45,291 nucleotides of DNA. It comes from JAVBLT01 sp031553315. Lineage in GTDB: Bacteria; Verrucomicrobiota; Kiritimatiellia; RFP12; DVOR01. The first letter of the stretch is position 1; every line of letters begins with the position of its first letter. Below, piece by piece: positions 33,327 to 42,858 of this stretch. Position numbers and translations under genes: made by a program. The notes under the pieces were generated by a model. The model saw only the letters and a list, made by a program, of their open reading frames with translations, was not told where the DNA came from and ran no database searches. The stretch is from positions 1-45,291 of the forward strand of contig JAVBLT010000006.1 of assembly GCA_031553315.1 (NCBI GenBank). Reading direction: 5' to 3'.

Positions 33327-34289
33327 ATGACGAAACCGCGCGCGCTGATAGTAACCGACCGCAAGCCGGGGCACGAGAACCAGTCTCGCGCCTTATGCGA
33401 TGCTTTGGGCTTTGATTGCGACCTCGTGGAGGTGCGTTACCCGAACCGCTGGATGAAGGCGCTTTCCTATCTCGCCGACCGGTTTGGAATTTTCACGCAG
33501 GCGTTTTTCAATTTGCCGGCGCTTTCTCCCCGAAGCGATTATCACTGCGTGATTGGCGCGGGCTCCACCGCGTTTTACCCGGTGAAGGTGCTTGCCCGCA
33601 GCCTGGGGGTGCCTTCGGTGGCGATTCTTTACCCGCGCGGTTACCGGCTGGATGATTTCACGGTGATTCTCGCGCCTGCGTTTGACCGGCCCGCCAGGCG
33701 CGGCAACCTGATCGAAATTCCCGTGAATGTCACACCCGCCCGTGATGCCTGGTACCGTGAGCAGACCGAGGCGTTTCTTTCCCGTTACACCCCTGCGGGA
33801 AAAAAAGCCGTGGCGGTCATTGTGGGCGGCCCCAACCCCGCCGCCGATCTCGCGCCTGAATGGATGCGCCGCGAGCTTGAGGCCCTTTTCGCCGCCACAC
33901 CCGATTGTGAACATTGGGTGACCACCTCCCGCCGCACGCCCGAAGCGGTCGATGCGGTGATCGATGCGTTTCCCTTCGACTACTCACTCATTTTCAGCCG
34001 TGACCCGTCTTTCAACCCGATTCCGGCGTTTGTTACGCTGTGCGACCGCGTCTTCGTGACCGCGGAGTCGACCGGCATGGTCAGCGAAGCCGCCACGCGC
34101 GGTTCCGCCGCAGTCGAGGTGCTGATGAACATCCGCAGACCCGATTCCAAGTTCGGGCGCTTTGTGCGGATGCTGCAGGAACGGGGCCATGTGCATGTTT
34201 TCGACGGGGCTTTGGGACCGAAGACGGCGCCCGTCGATTTAAACGGCGTGTTTGAGGAAATCGCCCGGCGGCTTTCAATAAAAAATTAA
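33327..34289 (+). CDS. ELM1/GtrOC1-family (mitochondrial fission ELM1-like) protein
   Basis: 320 residues. The N-terminal DRKPGHENQS (11-20) and the later VIVGGPNPAADL, TTSRRTPEAV and FVTAESTGMVSEAAT match the family named after plant ELM1, common in alphaproteobacteria and present elsewhere. The two-domain fold is like that of GT-B glycosyltransferases, and the STGMVSEA segment resembles a sugar-nucleotide site, so a lipid or envelope glycosyl role is plausible but unproven. The ATG follows AGGA at a short spacing. It lies between accA and the second hybrid kinase, 17 bases before the latter. Confidence 0.8.
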   Translation: MTKPRALIVTDRKPGHENQSRALCDALGFDCDLVEVRYPNRWMKALSYLADRFGIFTQAFFNLPALSPRSDYHCVIGAGSTAFYPVKVLARSLGVPSVAILYPRGYRLDDFTVILAPAFDRPARRGNLIEIPVNVTPARDAWYREQTEAFLSRYTPAGKKAVAVIVGGPNPAADLAPEWMRRELEALFAATPDCEHWVTTSRRTPEAVDAVIDAFPFDYSLIFSRDPSFNPIPAFVTLCDRVFVTAESTGMVSEAATRGSAAVEVLMNIRRPDSKFGRFVRMLQERGHVHVFDGALGPKTAPVDLNGVFEEIARRLSIKN

Positions 34290-34306
34290 AAGGTTAACGT
34301 GTTGTT

Positions 34307-37300
34307 ATGACAATTGAAAAAAAGCGCAGTTTCTGGCGTGTGGTTTTCCAGGCGCTGATCATCTACGGGATGATCGCGTTTACATTGTATCTCGACATTC
34401 TCTTCCCCAAAGTGGTCGAAGCGACCGATATGCACTTCTGGCTGACCGTCGCCGGTATTCTTACTGCCGCCATTATCGTTCCGATCCGGTGGCAGGCGCG
34501 CAGAAACACCCGGCGCCTCATCGGGGTCGCCGAAGAATTCAAGCTCATTCTCGAAACGGTCGATGAATCCGTGATCGTGATTGACAAAACCGGCGCCGTC
34601 ACCCTGATGAACCACCAGGCCGAAGCCCTGTTGGGCATTCAGAACGCATTGGCGATCGGCCGGCCGGTTGATTCCATCACCGCCTCCCTTTACGGCTCCG
34701 CCGTGGAGTCGCCCGTTCACCGGGCCATGCGCGAAGACCGCAGCATTTCCTCGCCGCACATGATTGTTCTGGCAAAAAATGAAACGGAAAGCATCTGGAT
34801 CGGCGACAACGCCTCCCCCATCCGCGATGTGTTCGGCCGCGTGACCGGGTGCGTGCTCGTCTTGCGCGATGTTTCCCTCGAATACCGCCGCCAGGAGCAG
34901 CTCCAGACCCGAAACGCCCTCCTTCAGAGCGCTTCCGAGCTCGCCGACATGGCCTATTTTTACTGCGACGAAAACGGAAAAACCGTTGACCTCCACGATT
35001 CCCTCGGCGCCAAATACTGGGGCTACTACCCCAGCGGAAAACCCATCGGCCCCCGCAAATGGGTGATCCCCGAAGACCTTCCCGCCTTTGAAGAAGCCTG
35101 GGCCAAGCTCCTCAGCAAAGAAACCAACTCGCTCGACATGGTTTACCGGGCCCGCGTCGGCGACGAGATCCGCCACTTCCAGATGCGGGTCAACCGCGCC
35201 ATCCTGGCCTCCACCAAAGCCTTTTCCTACCTCGGCGTGGTTCAGGACATCACCACGCTGACCCGCAACCGCCAGAAATACCAAGACACCGATTCGCTTC
35301 TGCGCGCCATCCTCGACCAGCTTCCCTGCTACCTTTTCCTGAAAGACGTGGAAGACAATTACCGCTACACGATGTGCAACACCCAGTTTGCCGATATCGT
35401 CGGGCGAACCCCCGAGACCGTCGTCGGCCGCACGGATTACGATATCTTCCTCGAGCAGGAAGACGCCGACCACTTCCGTTCCGACGATATCCGCGTGGTT
35501 GAGCGCAACGAAAACCTCAATTATACCGAAAAATACACCCACTCCGACGGTTCCCTCCGCTACGGCCTCATCATCAAGCGCATTTTCCGCGGCGCCGACG
35601 GCCGGACCTTCCTCCTCGGCATGGGTATGGACGTGACCCAGGAGCGCATGGCCGAAGAAGCCCGCCTTGAAAACTACGCCATCCTTCAGGCCGTCTCCGA
35701 CAGCCTTCCCGGCCTCTTCGTGATCAAAGACCCCGCCGCCGATTTCCGCGTGATCGCCTGGAACAAAACAGCCGCCCTCTTTACCGGCCTCCCCTCCGAA
35801 ATGGTTCTCGGCCGGCCGGAATCGGAAGTGATGGCGCCCGAAGTCGCCGCCGCCATTCGGAAAGACGACGAAGCCGCCATGCGCGCCGACGGCATCTACG
35901 AGATCACCGAAGATCTCCCCACCATCGGCCCCGATCCCACCGTCCGCACCATTCACACCTTCAAACGGAAGGTCGAAGCGGGCAACCGCGAGCTTCTGAT
36001 CGTGCTCTCCATCGACATCACCGAGCAGCACCGCCTTGAACGCCGCCAGAAAACGCTCGTCAATCGCCTCAAAGGCTACACCCGCCAGGAACGCGTCATC
36101 AACACCTGCATCCGCACCCTGCTTTCCGAATCTTCCACCGCCACATCGCTGGGCTCCATCATGGAGCTGGTGGCCGCAGAGGCCGGAGCCGAGGGCGCTT
36201 TTGTTTTGCGTTACGATGCCGATACCGCCTCCCTCATACCCGCCGTCCGCTGGTTCGTTCCCGGCCGGGAAGCCCTCCTGCCCGCCGAAGACGCCGACTT
36301 CGCCCTCCCCGCCGGCGCCATTCCCGCCATGCAGAAGCTGAGCGCCCCCATCTGCACCGAAACCCGCAACGACCCCTCCCACACCCTCCTCCAACGCTTC
36401 CTCACCACCCTTTCGCCCGCCGAAACCATCATTGCCGCCCCCGTTTGGAACGGCAATGAATTCTGGGGCCTCACCGGTGTTATCGCAAGCGCGCCCCGCC
36501 ATGCCTTTTCGCTGCTCACCCCCCGCCTCATCCAGAGCATCTCCCATGTGGTCGGCCTTTCCATGGAGCGGCGCACCCAGGAAGAAGAACGCCGCCTGAT
36601 TCTCGACGCCATGAAGATTCCCATCGTTCTGCTTGATAAAGAGCTCCGCGTCGTCCGCGTCAACCACTCCGCCTCCACACTCTTCCACGGCCTCGAAAGC
36701 CGCCTCCAGGATGCCTGCACCGGTTTCTGCCTCCAGAAGATCTGCCTCAACCTGCGTTCCTGCCCCGCCCGGACGACCGTTGAAACCCAGCGCGAATTTC
36801 AGACCGATCTCGAATACGACGGCAAAACCTACCACCTCACCCTCTCGCCCATCATCGTCAAGGGGCGCCTGCGCAATATCCTCGCCTCCTATGTCGACAC
36901 CACCGACCTTGTTCAGGGGCAGAAACGCCTTGCCGTGGCCCTTGAAGCCGCCCGCAAAGCCGACCGCACCAAGAGCCACTTCCTCTCCACCATGAGCCAC
37001 GAACTGCGCACCCCGCTCAACGCCGTCATCGGCTACAGCGAGCTCATGCAGGATGAAGCCCTCCCCCGCCAGCAGCAAATCGACAACCTCAAAACCATCA
37101 ACTTCGCCGCCAACACCCTCCTCAAGCTCATCAACGACATCCTCGACCTTTCCAAGCTCGAGTCCGAACAGTTCCAGATCGTTGCCGAAGCGCTCGATTT
37201 CACCCCCATCGTGACCGAAGCCGTGCGCATCGCCGAGCCCCGCGCCCGCCAAAACGGCACCCTCATCGCCACCCACATCCCCGCCGATCTGCCCACCCTC

Positions 37301-38080
37301 AAGCTCGATCAGATGCGTATCCGCCAGATTCTCCTCAACATCATTGGAAACGCCGTCAAATTCACCCACCAGGGCATGATCGACGTCACCGTTGTCTTCA
37401 CCCCCGATTCCTCAGCCCCGGGAATCGGGAGCCTGAGCATCGCCGTCAAAGACACCGGCCCGGGCATCACCCCGGAATTCCAGAAACGCATCTTCCAGCC
37501 CTTCAAGCAAGACGACCGCATTCGCGGCAACCGCGTGTTCGAAGGCTCCGGCCTGGGGCTGGCCATTTCCCAACGCCTCGCCACACGCATGGGCGGTGAA
37601 ATCACCCTTGAAAGCGAGCTCGGCGCAGGCTCCACCTTCACCCTCCGGCTTCCTGCCGTGGAATTCACCCAGACCACGGCCAAACCCATCGCCAAACCCG
37701 CCTCCATCGAACCCATCCGCGCCGGCGGCCACATTCTGCTTGTCGACGATGTGCCCATGAACCTCCAGGTGCTCGGCGCCATGCTCCAGCGCCTCTCCGT
37801 GCCCTATGAGACCGCCGGATCCGCCTTCGAAGCCCTTCAAGCCGTCAAACGAAAACACCCCGTGATGGTCCTCACCGACCTCTGGATGCCTGAAATGAAT
37901 GGCGATGAACTCGCCAAAGCCCTGAAAGCCGATCCCGAGACCGCCGGGCTGCCCATTGTTGCCGTCACCGCCGATACACAGCTCGCCCAAGGGCAAATCA
38001 GCGTTTTCGACGATATTCTCTACAAACCCATCACCTTGAAAAGCCTCGCCGATATTTTGCGGGCTCAGCTGCCTGAGTGA
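34307..38080 (+). CDS. Membrane hybrid sensor kinase with several PAS domains
   Basis: 1257 residues. Two transmembrane helices (about 10-33 and 43-62) leave almost no periplasmic loop, so sensing is probably inside the cell or membrane. PAS-like domains lie at about 75-190, 200-325, 330-450 and 455-575. A GAF-like region (about 600-755) and a Cys-rich PAS follow (C at FCLQKICLNLRSC). HisKA carries H898 in SHELRTPLNAVIGY, then come the ATPase motifs DTGPGI and GSGLGLAI, and a receiver with D1191 in VLTDLWMPE. The kinase-receiver half is clearly related to that of the other hybrid kinase, suggesting duplication. The ribosome binding site is weak (AAAGG 13 bases from the ATG). Its last 16 bases overlap the convergent hydrolase gene. 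Confidence 0.9.
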   Translation: MTIEKKRSFWRVVFQALIIYGMIAFTLYLDILFPKVVEATDMHFWLTVAGILTAAIIVPIRWQARRNTRRLIGVAEEFKLILETVDESVIVIDKTGAVTLMNHQAEALLGIQNALAIGRPVDSITASLYGSAVESPVHRAMREDRSISSPHMIVLAKNETESIWIGDNASPIRDVFGRVTGCVLVLRDVSLEYRRQEQLQTRNALLQSASELADMAYFYCDENGKTVDLHDSLGAKYWGYYPSGKPIGPRKWVIPEDLPAFEEAWAKLLSKETNSLDMVYRARVGDEIRHFQMRVNRAILASTKAFSYLGVVQDITTLTRNRQKYQDTDSLLRAILDQLPCYLFLKDVEDNYRYTMCNTQFADIVGRTPETVVGRTDYDIFLEQEDADHFRSDDIRVVERNENLNYTEKYTHSDGSLRYGLIIKRIFRGADGRTFLLGMGMDVTQERMAEEARLENYAILQAVSDSLPGLFVIKDPAADFRVIAWNKTAALFTGLPSEMVLGRPESEVMAPEVAAAIRKDDEAAMRADGIYEITEDLPTIGPDPTVRTIHTFKRKVEAGNRELLIVLSIDITEQHRLERRQKTLVNRLKGYTRQERVINTCIRTLLSESSTATSLGSIMELVAAEAGAEGAFVLRYDADTASLIPAVRWFVPGREALLPAEDADFALPAGAIPAMQKLSAPICTETRNDPSHTLLQRFLTTLSPAETIIAAPVWNGNEFWGLTGVIASAPRHAFSLLTPRLIQSISHVVGLSMERRTQEEERRLILDAMKIPIVLLDKELRVVRVNHSASTLFHGLESRLQDACTGFCLQKICLNLRSCPARTTVETQREFQTDLEYDGKTYHLTLSPIIVKGRLRNILASYVDTTDLVQGQKRLAVALEAARKADRTKSHFLSTMSHELRTPLNAVIGYSELMQDEALPRQQQIDNLKTINFAANTLLKLINDILDLSKLESEQFQIVAEALDFTPIVTEAVRIAEPRARQNGTLIATHIPADLPTLKLDQMRIRQILLNIIGNAVKFTHQGMIDVTVVFTPDSSAPGIGSLSIAVKDTGPGITPEFQKRIFQPFKQDDRIRGNRVFEGSGLGLAISQRLATRMGGEITLESELGAGSTFTLRLPAVEFTQTTAKPIAKPASIEPIRAGGHILLVDDVPMNLQVLGAMLQRLSVPYETAGSAFEALQAVKRKHPVMVLTDLWMPEMNGDELAKALKADPETAGLPIVAVTADTQLAQGQISVFDDILYKPITLKSLADILRAQLPE

Positions 38081-39042
38081 TGCCGGATGAACCTCGCCAC
38101 AGCCCCGTCGGCATAGCTCCCGCCCATCGCCTGCGGAAAGCGCACATGCCCTCCGCGGGGCGTGACCGCCACATACAGCCGGTCCGATTGCCTTCCCGCT
38201 TCAAACGGCAGGCACTCCAGCGAAAGAAACGGGTCGTCGGCCGCGCTTAGAACCAGCGTGGGGCAGGGAATGGCCGCAAGGTGCCGCGCGGGCGAAGCCT
38301 GGATGTAATAATCCCGCGCACCCGCGAAACCGTGGAGCGGCGCCGTGTAGATTTCGTCGAACGCATACAGCGTGCGGACCTTGCCCACGGCCTCTGCCGA
38401 CGGCAACCGCCGTTCGTTCGGGAAGCGCCGGATCTTTTCCCGCACCTTTTCCTTCAGCGTGCGCAAAAAACGGTAGGCGTAAGGGCCGCAGAAACGCCGT
38501 TCGAAAACCTTCCCGCTCGCCAGCAGGTCGCAGGGCGGAGAAACCGCCGCGGCGGCCTTCACGTTTCCCGGAATACGGTGGCGGCCGCTGCCGAGATAAT
38601 TCAAAAGCTGGCAGGCTCCCAGGCTGAACCCCGCCAAAAACACGCGATCGTAACGCGGCGCAAAGGTCTCCAGCGTCAGCGCCAGATCCTCCGTGGCCGC
38701 CGCGTGATAGGCCTGCGGCGTGCGGTTGAGCTCCCCGCCGCAGCTGCGGTTGTTGAAGCCGCAAAAATCGAAACCGGCCGGAGCCAGCGCCGCGGCCAAC
38801 GTGCGGATGTAGCTGGAAGAGGCATTGCCTTCAAGGCCGTGAAAAAAAACCACAAGCGAGCCGCTGCCGCGCAAAGCCAGGTCAACGTCCACAAAATCAC
38901 CGTCGGGCGTTTCGAGGCGCTGGCGCGATGTCCACGGCGCAGGCGCGCGGCACGGTTTGAGATAAGGGAAAACCGTCCCCGCGTGACCGCCGAGGCGGGC
39001 GCTGAAAGCGGGTCGGTAATCGGAAACATCAAGCAGAGGCAT
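38065..39042 (-). CDS. YheT-family alpha/beta hydrolase
   Basis: 325 residues. FFHGLEGNASSSYIR (from 66), FNNRSCGGELNRTPQAYHAAATED and GFSLGA (nucleophile S140) are the family signatures. The C-terminal PRGGH supplies the catalytic His and SAADDPF the acid. Members are cytoplasmic or membrane-associated esterases of unknown natural substrate. There is no signal peptide. The start ATG follows GAGG and lies 8 bases after the ispG stop, so it forms an operon with rseP and ispG. Confidence 0.9.
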   Translation of the reverse strand: MPLLDVSDYRPAFSARLGGHAGTVFPYLKPCRAPAPWTSRQRLETPDGDFVDVDLALRGSGSLVVFFHGLEGNASSSYIRTLAAALAPAGFDFCGFNNRSCGGELNRTPQAYHAAATEDLALTLETFAPRYDRVFLAGFSLGACQLLNYLGSGRHRIPGNVKAAAAVSPPCDLLASGKVFERRFCGPYAYRFLRTLKEKVREKIRRFPNERRLPSAEAVGKVRTLYAFDEIYTAPLHGFAGARDYYIQASPARHLAAIPCPTLVLSAADDPFLSLECLPFEAGRQSDRLYVAVTPRGGHVRFPQAMGGSYADGAVARFIRHHSGS

Positions 39043-39050
39043 AAGCCACC

Positions 39051-40130
39051 TCAGGAAAGAGCCTGTTCGCTGAGAAGCGCAAGAAGCGCTTCAATGGCTT
39101 CGCTCTCGGGAACCGTGCGCAGGTGATCGCCCTTTCGGTAAAGGGCATAGACGCCGTTTCCGCCGGCGACGGCGAGGTCGGCGTCTTTCGCTTCACCCGG
39201 GCCGTTGACCACGCAGCCCATCACCGCCACATGCAGGCGCCTGGCGGCCGGGTGGGCGCGGTAAAACGATTCCATCGCATCCGTCACGCGTTCGGCGGCC
39301 GCCTGCACATCGACCTTCGTTCGGCCGCAGGTGGGGCAGGCCGTGACCCAGGCTCCCGGCGCGCGAAGACCGCAGGCGCGGAGAATCTCAACGCCCACGC
39401 GCACCTCGCGGGCCGGCGAATCGGTGAGCGACACGCGGATCGTATCGCCGATCCCCTCCTGGAGCAGCGTGCCCAGCGCAATGGATGAACCCACCGTGCC
39501 CCGCAAAAACGTGCCCGCCTCGGTAAGCCCGAGGTGCAGCGGATAATCCACGCGCCGGGCGAGCAGCCGGTACGCGGCGAGCGTGCGGGGAATATCGGAT
39601 GCCTTCACCGAGATCTTAATCTCGCCGAAATCCAGCGCCTCCAAGAGGCGCACATGGCGCAACGCGCTTTCCACGAGCGCTTCCGGCGTGGCGCCTCCAA
39701 ACTGTTCGCGCAGGTCTTTCTCAAGCGAACCGCCATTCACGCCGATGCGAATGGGCGCCCGGCGCGCGCGCGCGGCTTCAACCACCGCGCGAACGCGATC
39801 CTCGCCCCCGATGTTTCCCGGGTTGATGCGCAGAGCCTCAACCCCGCTCTCAAGCGCCTGAAGCGCGAGGCGGTAATCGAAATGGATATCGGCCACCAGC
39901 GGAAGCTTTGAGCGCGCCTTGACGGCGGCAAGCGTGGCCGCCGCCTCCGCGTCGGGAACCGCCAGGCGGAAAATATCGCAGCCGAGCTCGGCGGCCTCAT
40001 CGATCTGGCGAAGGCAGGCGGCGGCATCGTGCGGGTCGGCATTGCCCATCGTTTGCACCGGGATGGGCGCATCGCCGCCCACCGCCACGGAACCGATGTA
40101 AATCCGCCGCGTCTGCCGCCGGGGAATCAT
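39051..40130 (-). CDS. ispG: 4-hydroxy-3-methylbut-2-enyl diphosphate synthase
   Basis: 359 residues. It is the iron-sulfur enzyme that opens MEcPP to HMBPP in the non-mevalonate isoprenoid pathway. The cluster ligands are visible: C265 and C268 in ACPTCGR, C306 in MGCVVNGPGE, and E313. Also seen are INPGNIGGEDRV and GVNGGSLEKDL. The N-terminal PVQTMGNADPHD replaces the more usual VQSMTNTDT-type sequence. The start codon shares one base with the rseP stop (TAATG), so translation is coupled. Confidence 0.95.
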   Translation of the reverse strand: MIPRRQTRRIYIGSVAVGGDAPIPVQTMGNADPHDAAACLRQIDEAAELGCDIFRLAVPDAEAAATLAAVKARSKLPLVADIHFDYRLALQALESGVEALRINPGNIGGEDRVRAVVEAARARRAPIRIGVNGGSLEKDLREQFGGATPEALVESALRHVRLLEALDFGEIKISVKASDIPRTLAAYRLLARRVDYPLHLGLTEAGTFLRGTVGSSIALGTLLQEGIGDTIRVSLTDSPAREVRVGVEILRACGLRAPGAWVTACPTCGRTKVDVQAAAERVTDAMESFYRAHPAARRLHVAVMGCVVNGPGEAKDADLAVAGGNGVYALYRKGDHLRTVPESEAIEALLALLSEQALS

Positions 40131-41593
40131 TAATCAGCCCCTTTGGCGTTTTCCTCGAGAGCCGCCGGGAGCGGATCCGTCGGCGGCTCCTGTGAAACCT
40201 CGGCCGCCGCCTCTTCGGTTTTGGCGGGAAGGAAGCGGAGCGTATCGCGAAAGACCACCAGCAGCATCAGCCCGATGAACAGAATCGCAAACGTGTTGAC
40301 CAGCACCGCCACCACCCTCGCATTGGGCCTGCGGCGGGTAACGAGGCTGTAAAGCGCAAAAAGAATGTGGCCGCCGTCAAGCACCGGAACCGGCAGAAGG
40401 TTCAGAACCGCCAAGTTGATGCAGATAAAACGGATAAAGCCCAGACAACTCCAAAAATCATTCCGCACTTCATGGTAAAGCGCCGTGGCAATCATCACCG
40501 GGCCTCCGAGCGATCTGAGCGCCCGCCCGCTTTCACCTTCGTGTTTAGGATGAAAAAGCGCCCGCAACAATCGGAAAATGGAATCGGCGTCATACCGGAG
40601 CTGAGCGCCGATGGCGCGCTCCTGCATCCACGGGCGGCGCACACGCACCTCCGTGCCCAGCTCGATCCCGACCATCGGGCGCTCGGTTTCCCTGCCTGCG
40701 ACCGTCAGCACCCGCGGCGTCAGCGCCGCCGTGACCGTCTCCGCGCCGCGCCGCAGCGTCAACGCCAAAGGCGGCGCGCCCGCCAGCGCCTTGAGGGCGT
40801 CGCCCGCATTGAAAACCCGGAGGCCGTTCACCTCAAGCAAAATGTCTCCCTCGCGCAAGCCCGCCTCAACCGCAGGCGAATCGGGGTAGACTTTCCCCAG
40901 CAGGCATTGCGTTTTGGGCAGAATGCCGTCGATCCTCGAAACCGAATCGACAGGGCTGATCTGCATCGTCGTCACCGGCACATTGAAAGCATGCGTTTTA
41001 CCGTCGCGCAGCACCGAGAGCGCCACCGTTTTGCCGCCCGCCGCCGAGAGATGCGTTTCCACGCCGAAATCATTCCAGCTTGCGACCGGCGTGCCGTTCA
41101 CACCCAGAATCTGGTCGCCCGTGCGCAATCCCGCCGCATACGCATCGCTGCTTTCCTGAACAAAGCCGATGCTCGTATCGCCGCCCGTGCTGTCGGCCGG
41201 CGCAAACCAGCAGATTGCGCAGGCCAACATGACCGCCAGCCCCACATTGCCCAACGGGCCGCAGAGCGCCACCACAATCTTTTTCCAGGCCGGCATATCC
41301 GGCAGATTTTTCTGTTCCGCCGCCCCGCCCTCCCCTTGGAGTTTTTCCATTCCCGAAGGATCCAGCTGCGGAATCGCCACATACCCGCCGAACGGAATGG
41401 CCGAAAACTTATAGAGCACCCCGTTGACCCTTCGTTGCCAAAGCGCCGGGCCAAAGCCGATGGAGAACACATCGACCTGAAAACCCAACAGCCTTGCCGC
41501 GATGAAATGCCCGAATTCATGCACGAAAATCGCCAAACTAAAGAAAAAAACCGCGATGAGAATCGACACCGCCATCCCTAAAAATCCAAACAT
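40130..41593 (-). CDS. rseP: Site-2 metalloprotease RseP
   Basis: 487 residues. It is an inner-membrane protease that cuts within membrane segments, typically to release envelope stress sigma factors. HEFGH (25-29) gives the zinc ligands H25 and H29 with E26 catalytic, in the first helix. Two PDZ domains follow (GFVQESSDAYAAGLRTGDQILGVNG and ...YPDSPAVEAGLREGDILLEVNG). The NLLPVPVLDGGH motif holds the third ligand. A hydrophilic tail ends the protein. The ATG follows AAAGGA. A -10 like TATACT lies at 41628-41633 on this strand with only a weak -35. IspG is immediately downstream, an arrangement related to the common dxr-rseP grouping. No dxr is in the window. Confidence 0.95.
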   Translation of the reverse strand: MFGFLGMAVSILIAVFFFSLAIFVHEFGHFIAARLLGFQVDVFSIGFGPALWQRRVNGVLYKFSAIPFGGYVAIPQLDPSGMEKLQGEGGAAEQKNLPDMPAWKKIVVALCGPLGNVGLAVMLACAICWFAPADSTGGDTSIGFVQESSDAYAAGLRTGDQILGVNGTPVASWNDFGVETHLSAAGGKTVALSVLRDGKTHAFNVPVTTMQISPVDSVSRIDGILPKTQCLLGKVYPDSPAVEAGLREGDILLEVNGLRVFNAGDALKALAGAPPLALTLRRGAETVTAALTPRVLTVAGRETERPMVGIELGTEVRVRRPWMQERAIGAQLRYDADSIFRLLRALFHPKHEGESGRALRSLGGPVMIATALYHEVRNDFWSCLGFIRFICINLAVLNLLPVPVLDGGHILFALYSLVTRRRPNARVVAVLVNTFAILFIGLMLLVVFRDTLRFLPAKTEEAAAEVSQEPPTDPLPAALEENAKGAD

Positions 41594-41760
41594 GGAAAGC
41601 TATCCTTTCACAATTTCAAAAGCACGCAGTATAACGGCTGTGATGAAAAAAAGACAGCCATTTTTTCAGGATCTTCCTGGATTTTCATGAGAGGCGTGGC
41701 TTTTGACGATAGGACAGGCTGCGAGCATGAAAACACTTGAAGAACATGATTCTCAGCTTT

Positions 41761-41914
41761 TAGAGCATATTTCGATTGATCTTTCCGTTTTTTCTCTGTT
41801 CTTTTCCTTTTTGCTTTCAGCCTTTCAGGTCGCTGTAGCGTTGCTACGGCTCACCTCAAGCGTTTGTCAAAAACCAAAATCACCTTCTCCGAATCCGGAA
41901 GTCTCATTCGAAAC
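41761..41914 (+). repeat. Dispersed MITE-like/structured element, copy 2
   Basis: It matches copy 1 (95-248) over 154 bases with about one-base indels; both ends are best conserved, the part before the hairpin least. The imperfect inverted ends are 41769-41787 and 41896-41914 (14 of 19 positions). The central hairpin at 41832-41850 keeps its stem, with C changed to T giving a G-T pair. It ends 3 bases beyond the stop of the BatD-like gene, in the same orientation relative to that gene as copy 1 has to the adhesin gene. Between it and rseP (41594-41760) I see only the possible rseP -10. Confidence 0.75.
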
Positions 41915-41917
41915 CCG

Positions 41918-42850
41918 CTATAAACACTGGGGCGATTGGTTTTCGGGTTTATCCTCTTGAATGTAGGTGCGTGCTTTTTGGGCGGCGTCGGCGGCGAGTT
42001 CGGGGGTGGTTTTGAGGCCGGCGAATTTGATCATGTCGGCGGCGTTGAGGAATTCGGCGAGGCGGCCGACGGTGTCTTTTGTAAAGCGGGTGTCGCCCGT
42101 GGCGGCGGAGAGGAATTCCTGGGTGGTCTGGCGGGAGGCGCGGATGGAATAGGCGCGCTCGATGTAGTGGCGAACCACGAGGGTGAGCTCGCTGTAGAAG
42201 GCTTTGTAGAAGCCGCGCTCGGCAAGCTGTTTGCCGAGGAGGCGGTTGAGCTCCACGAGGGCGCGGTCGCGGGGCGACATCTGCATCTCTTTCACGCGGT
42301 TGCGGAAATGGAGAAAGAGAAAGAGTAATCCAATCACGGTGATGATGCCGCCGATGCCTGCGGCGATCCACAGGAGGATGGCGCCGAGGGTGGGGCGGAT
42401 CCAGAAGGGCTTGAACTCGCCTTCGGGCGCGCCGGTGACGGTTTCGCGCGGGGGGGGCGGGGGAAAGATTACGGCTTGGGTGGCGAATTCCTCTTCGATG
42501 CCGGTCGCGGCGTCTTTCAGCGTGGCGGCGAAGGGGGCGAGGCGCCACTGCGGGGCGGCGGCGGGCACGAGGCGCCAGCGGTAGGTTTTGCGGGCGCGGT
42601 CGCCGGCTATGATGCGGTCGCCGGAAAAATCTTCGGCGAGGGAAAAACCGCTGAAGCGGTCGCGGAGGTCGGGGAGGGTGAGGATTTTGCCGGCGGGGGT
42701 CTCGGTGGTGAGGGTGAGGATGAAATCGTTGTCGTAAGCGATGGCGTCGGCCTTTGATTCGAGGGTGATGGCGGCGTCGGGGCGAGTGGAGAGCTCGGCT
42801 TTGAAACCGACCCACAGAATGCAGAGAACTGGAAGAAGGGCGCGAATCAT
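41918..42850 (-). CDS. BatD/DUF4381-like membrane protein
   Basis: 310 residues. A short signal (MIRALLPVLCILWVGFKAEL) precedes an Ig-like extracytoplasmic region (about 25-130), a proline run, and one membrane helix at about 160-187. A cytoplasmic part with the DUF4381-type pattern follows (ALVELNRLL...GFYKAFYSELTLVVRHYIERAYSIRASRQTTQEFL). It accompanies MoxR and DUF58 in Bat-type operons, thought to serve envelope stress tolerance or protein complex assembly. Its ribosome binding site TAGGAG includes the DUF58 stop. The usual von Willebrand BatA/BatB genes do not follow: the dispersed element and then rseP come next. Confidence 0.8.
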   Translation of the reverse strand: MIRALLPVLCILWVGFKAELSTRPDAAITLESKADAIAYDNDFILTLTTETPAGKILTLPDLRDRFSGFSLAEDFSGDRIIAGDRARKTYRWRLVPAAAPQWRLAPFAATLKDAATGIEEEFATQAVIFPPPPPRETVTGAPEGEFKPFWIRPTLGAILLWIAAGIGGIITVIGLLFLFLHFRNRVKEMQMSPRDRALVELNRLLGKQLAERGFYKAFYSELTLVVRHYIERAYSIRASRQTTQEFLSAATGDTRFTKDTVGRLAEFLNAADMIKFAGLKTTPELAADAAQKARTYIQEDKPENQSPQCL

Positions 42851-42858
42851 AAAGACTC

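Noticed and set aside
41634..41675. Terminator-like hairpin GGCTGT...ACAGCC followed by A and six T upstream of rseP
   Set aside because: The stem is only 6 bp with a 12-base loop, and no plus-strand gene precedes it. It overlaps the probable rseP promoter region on the other strand.
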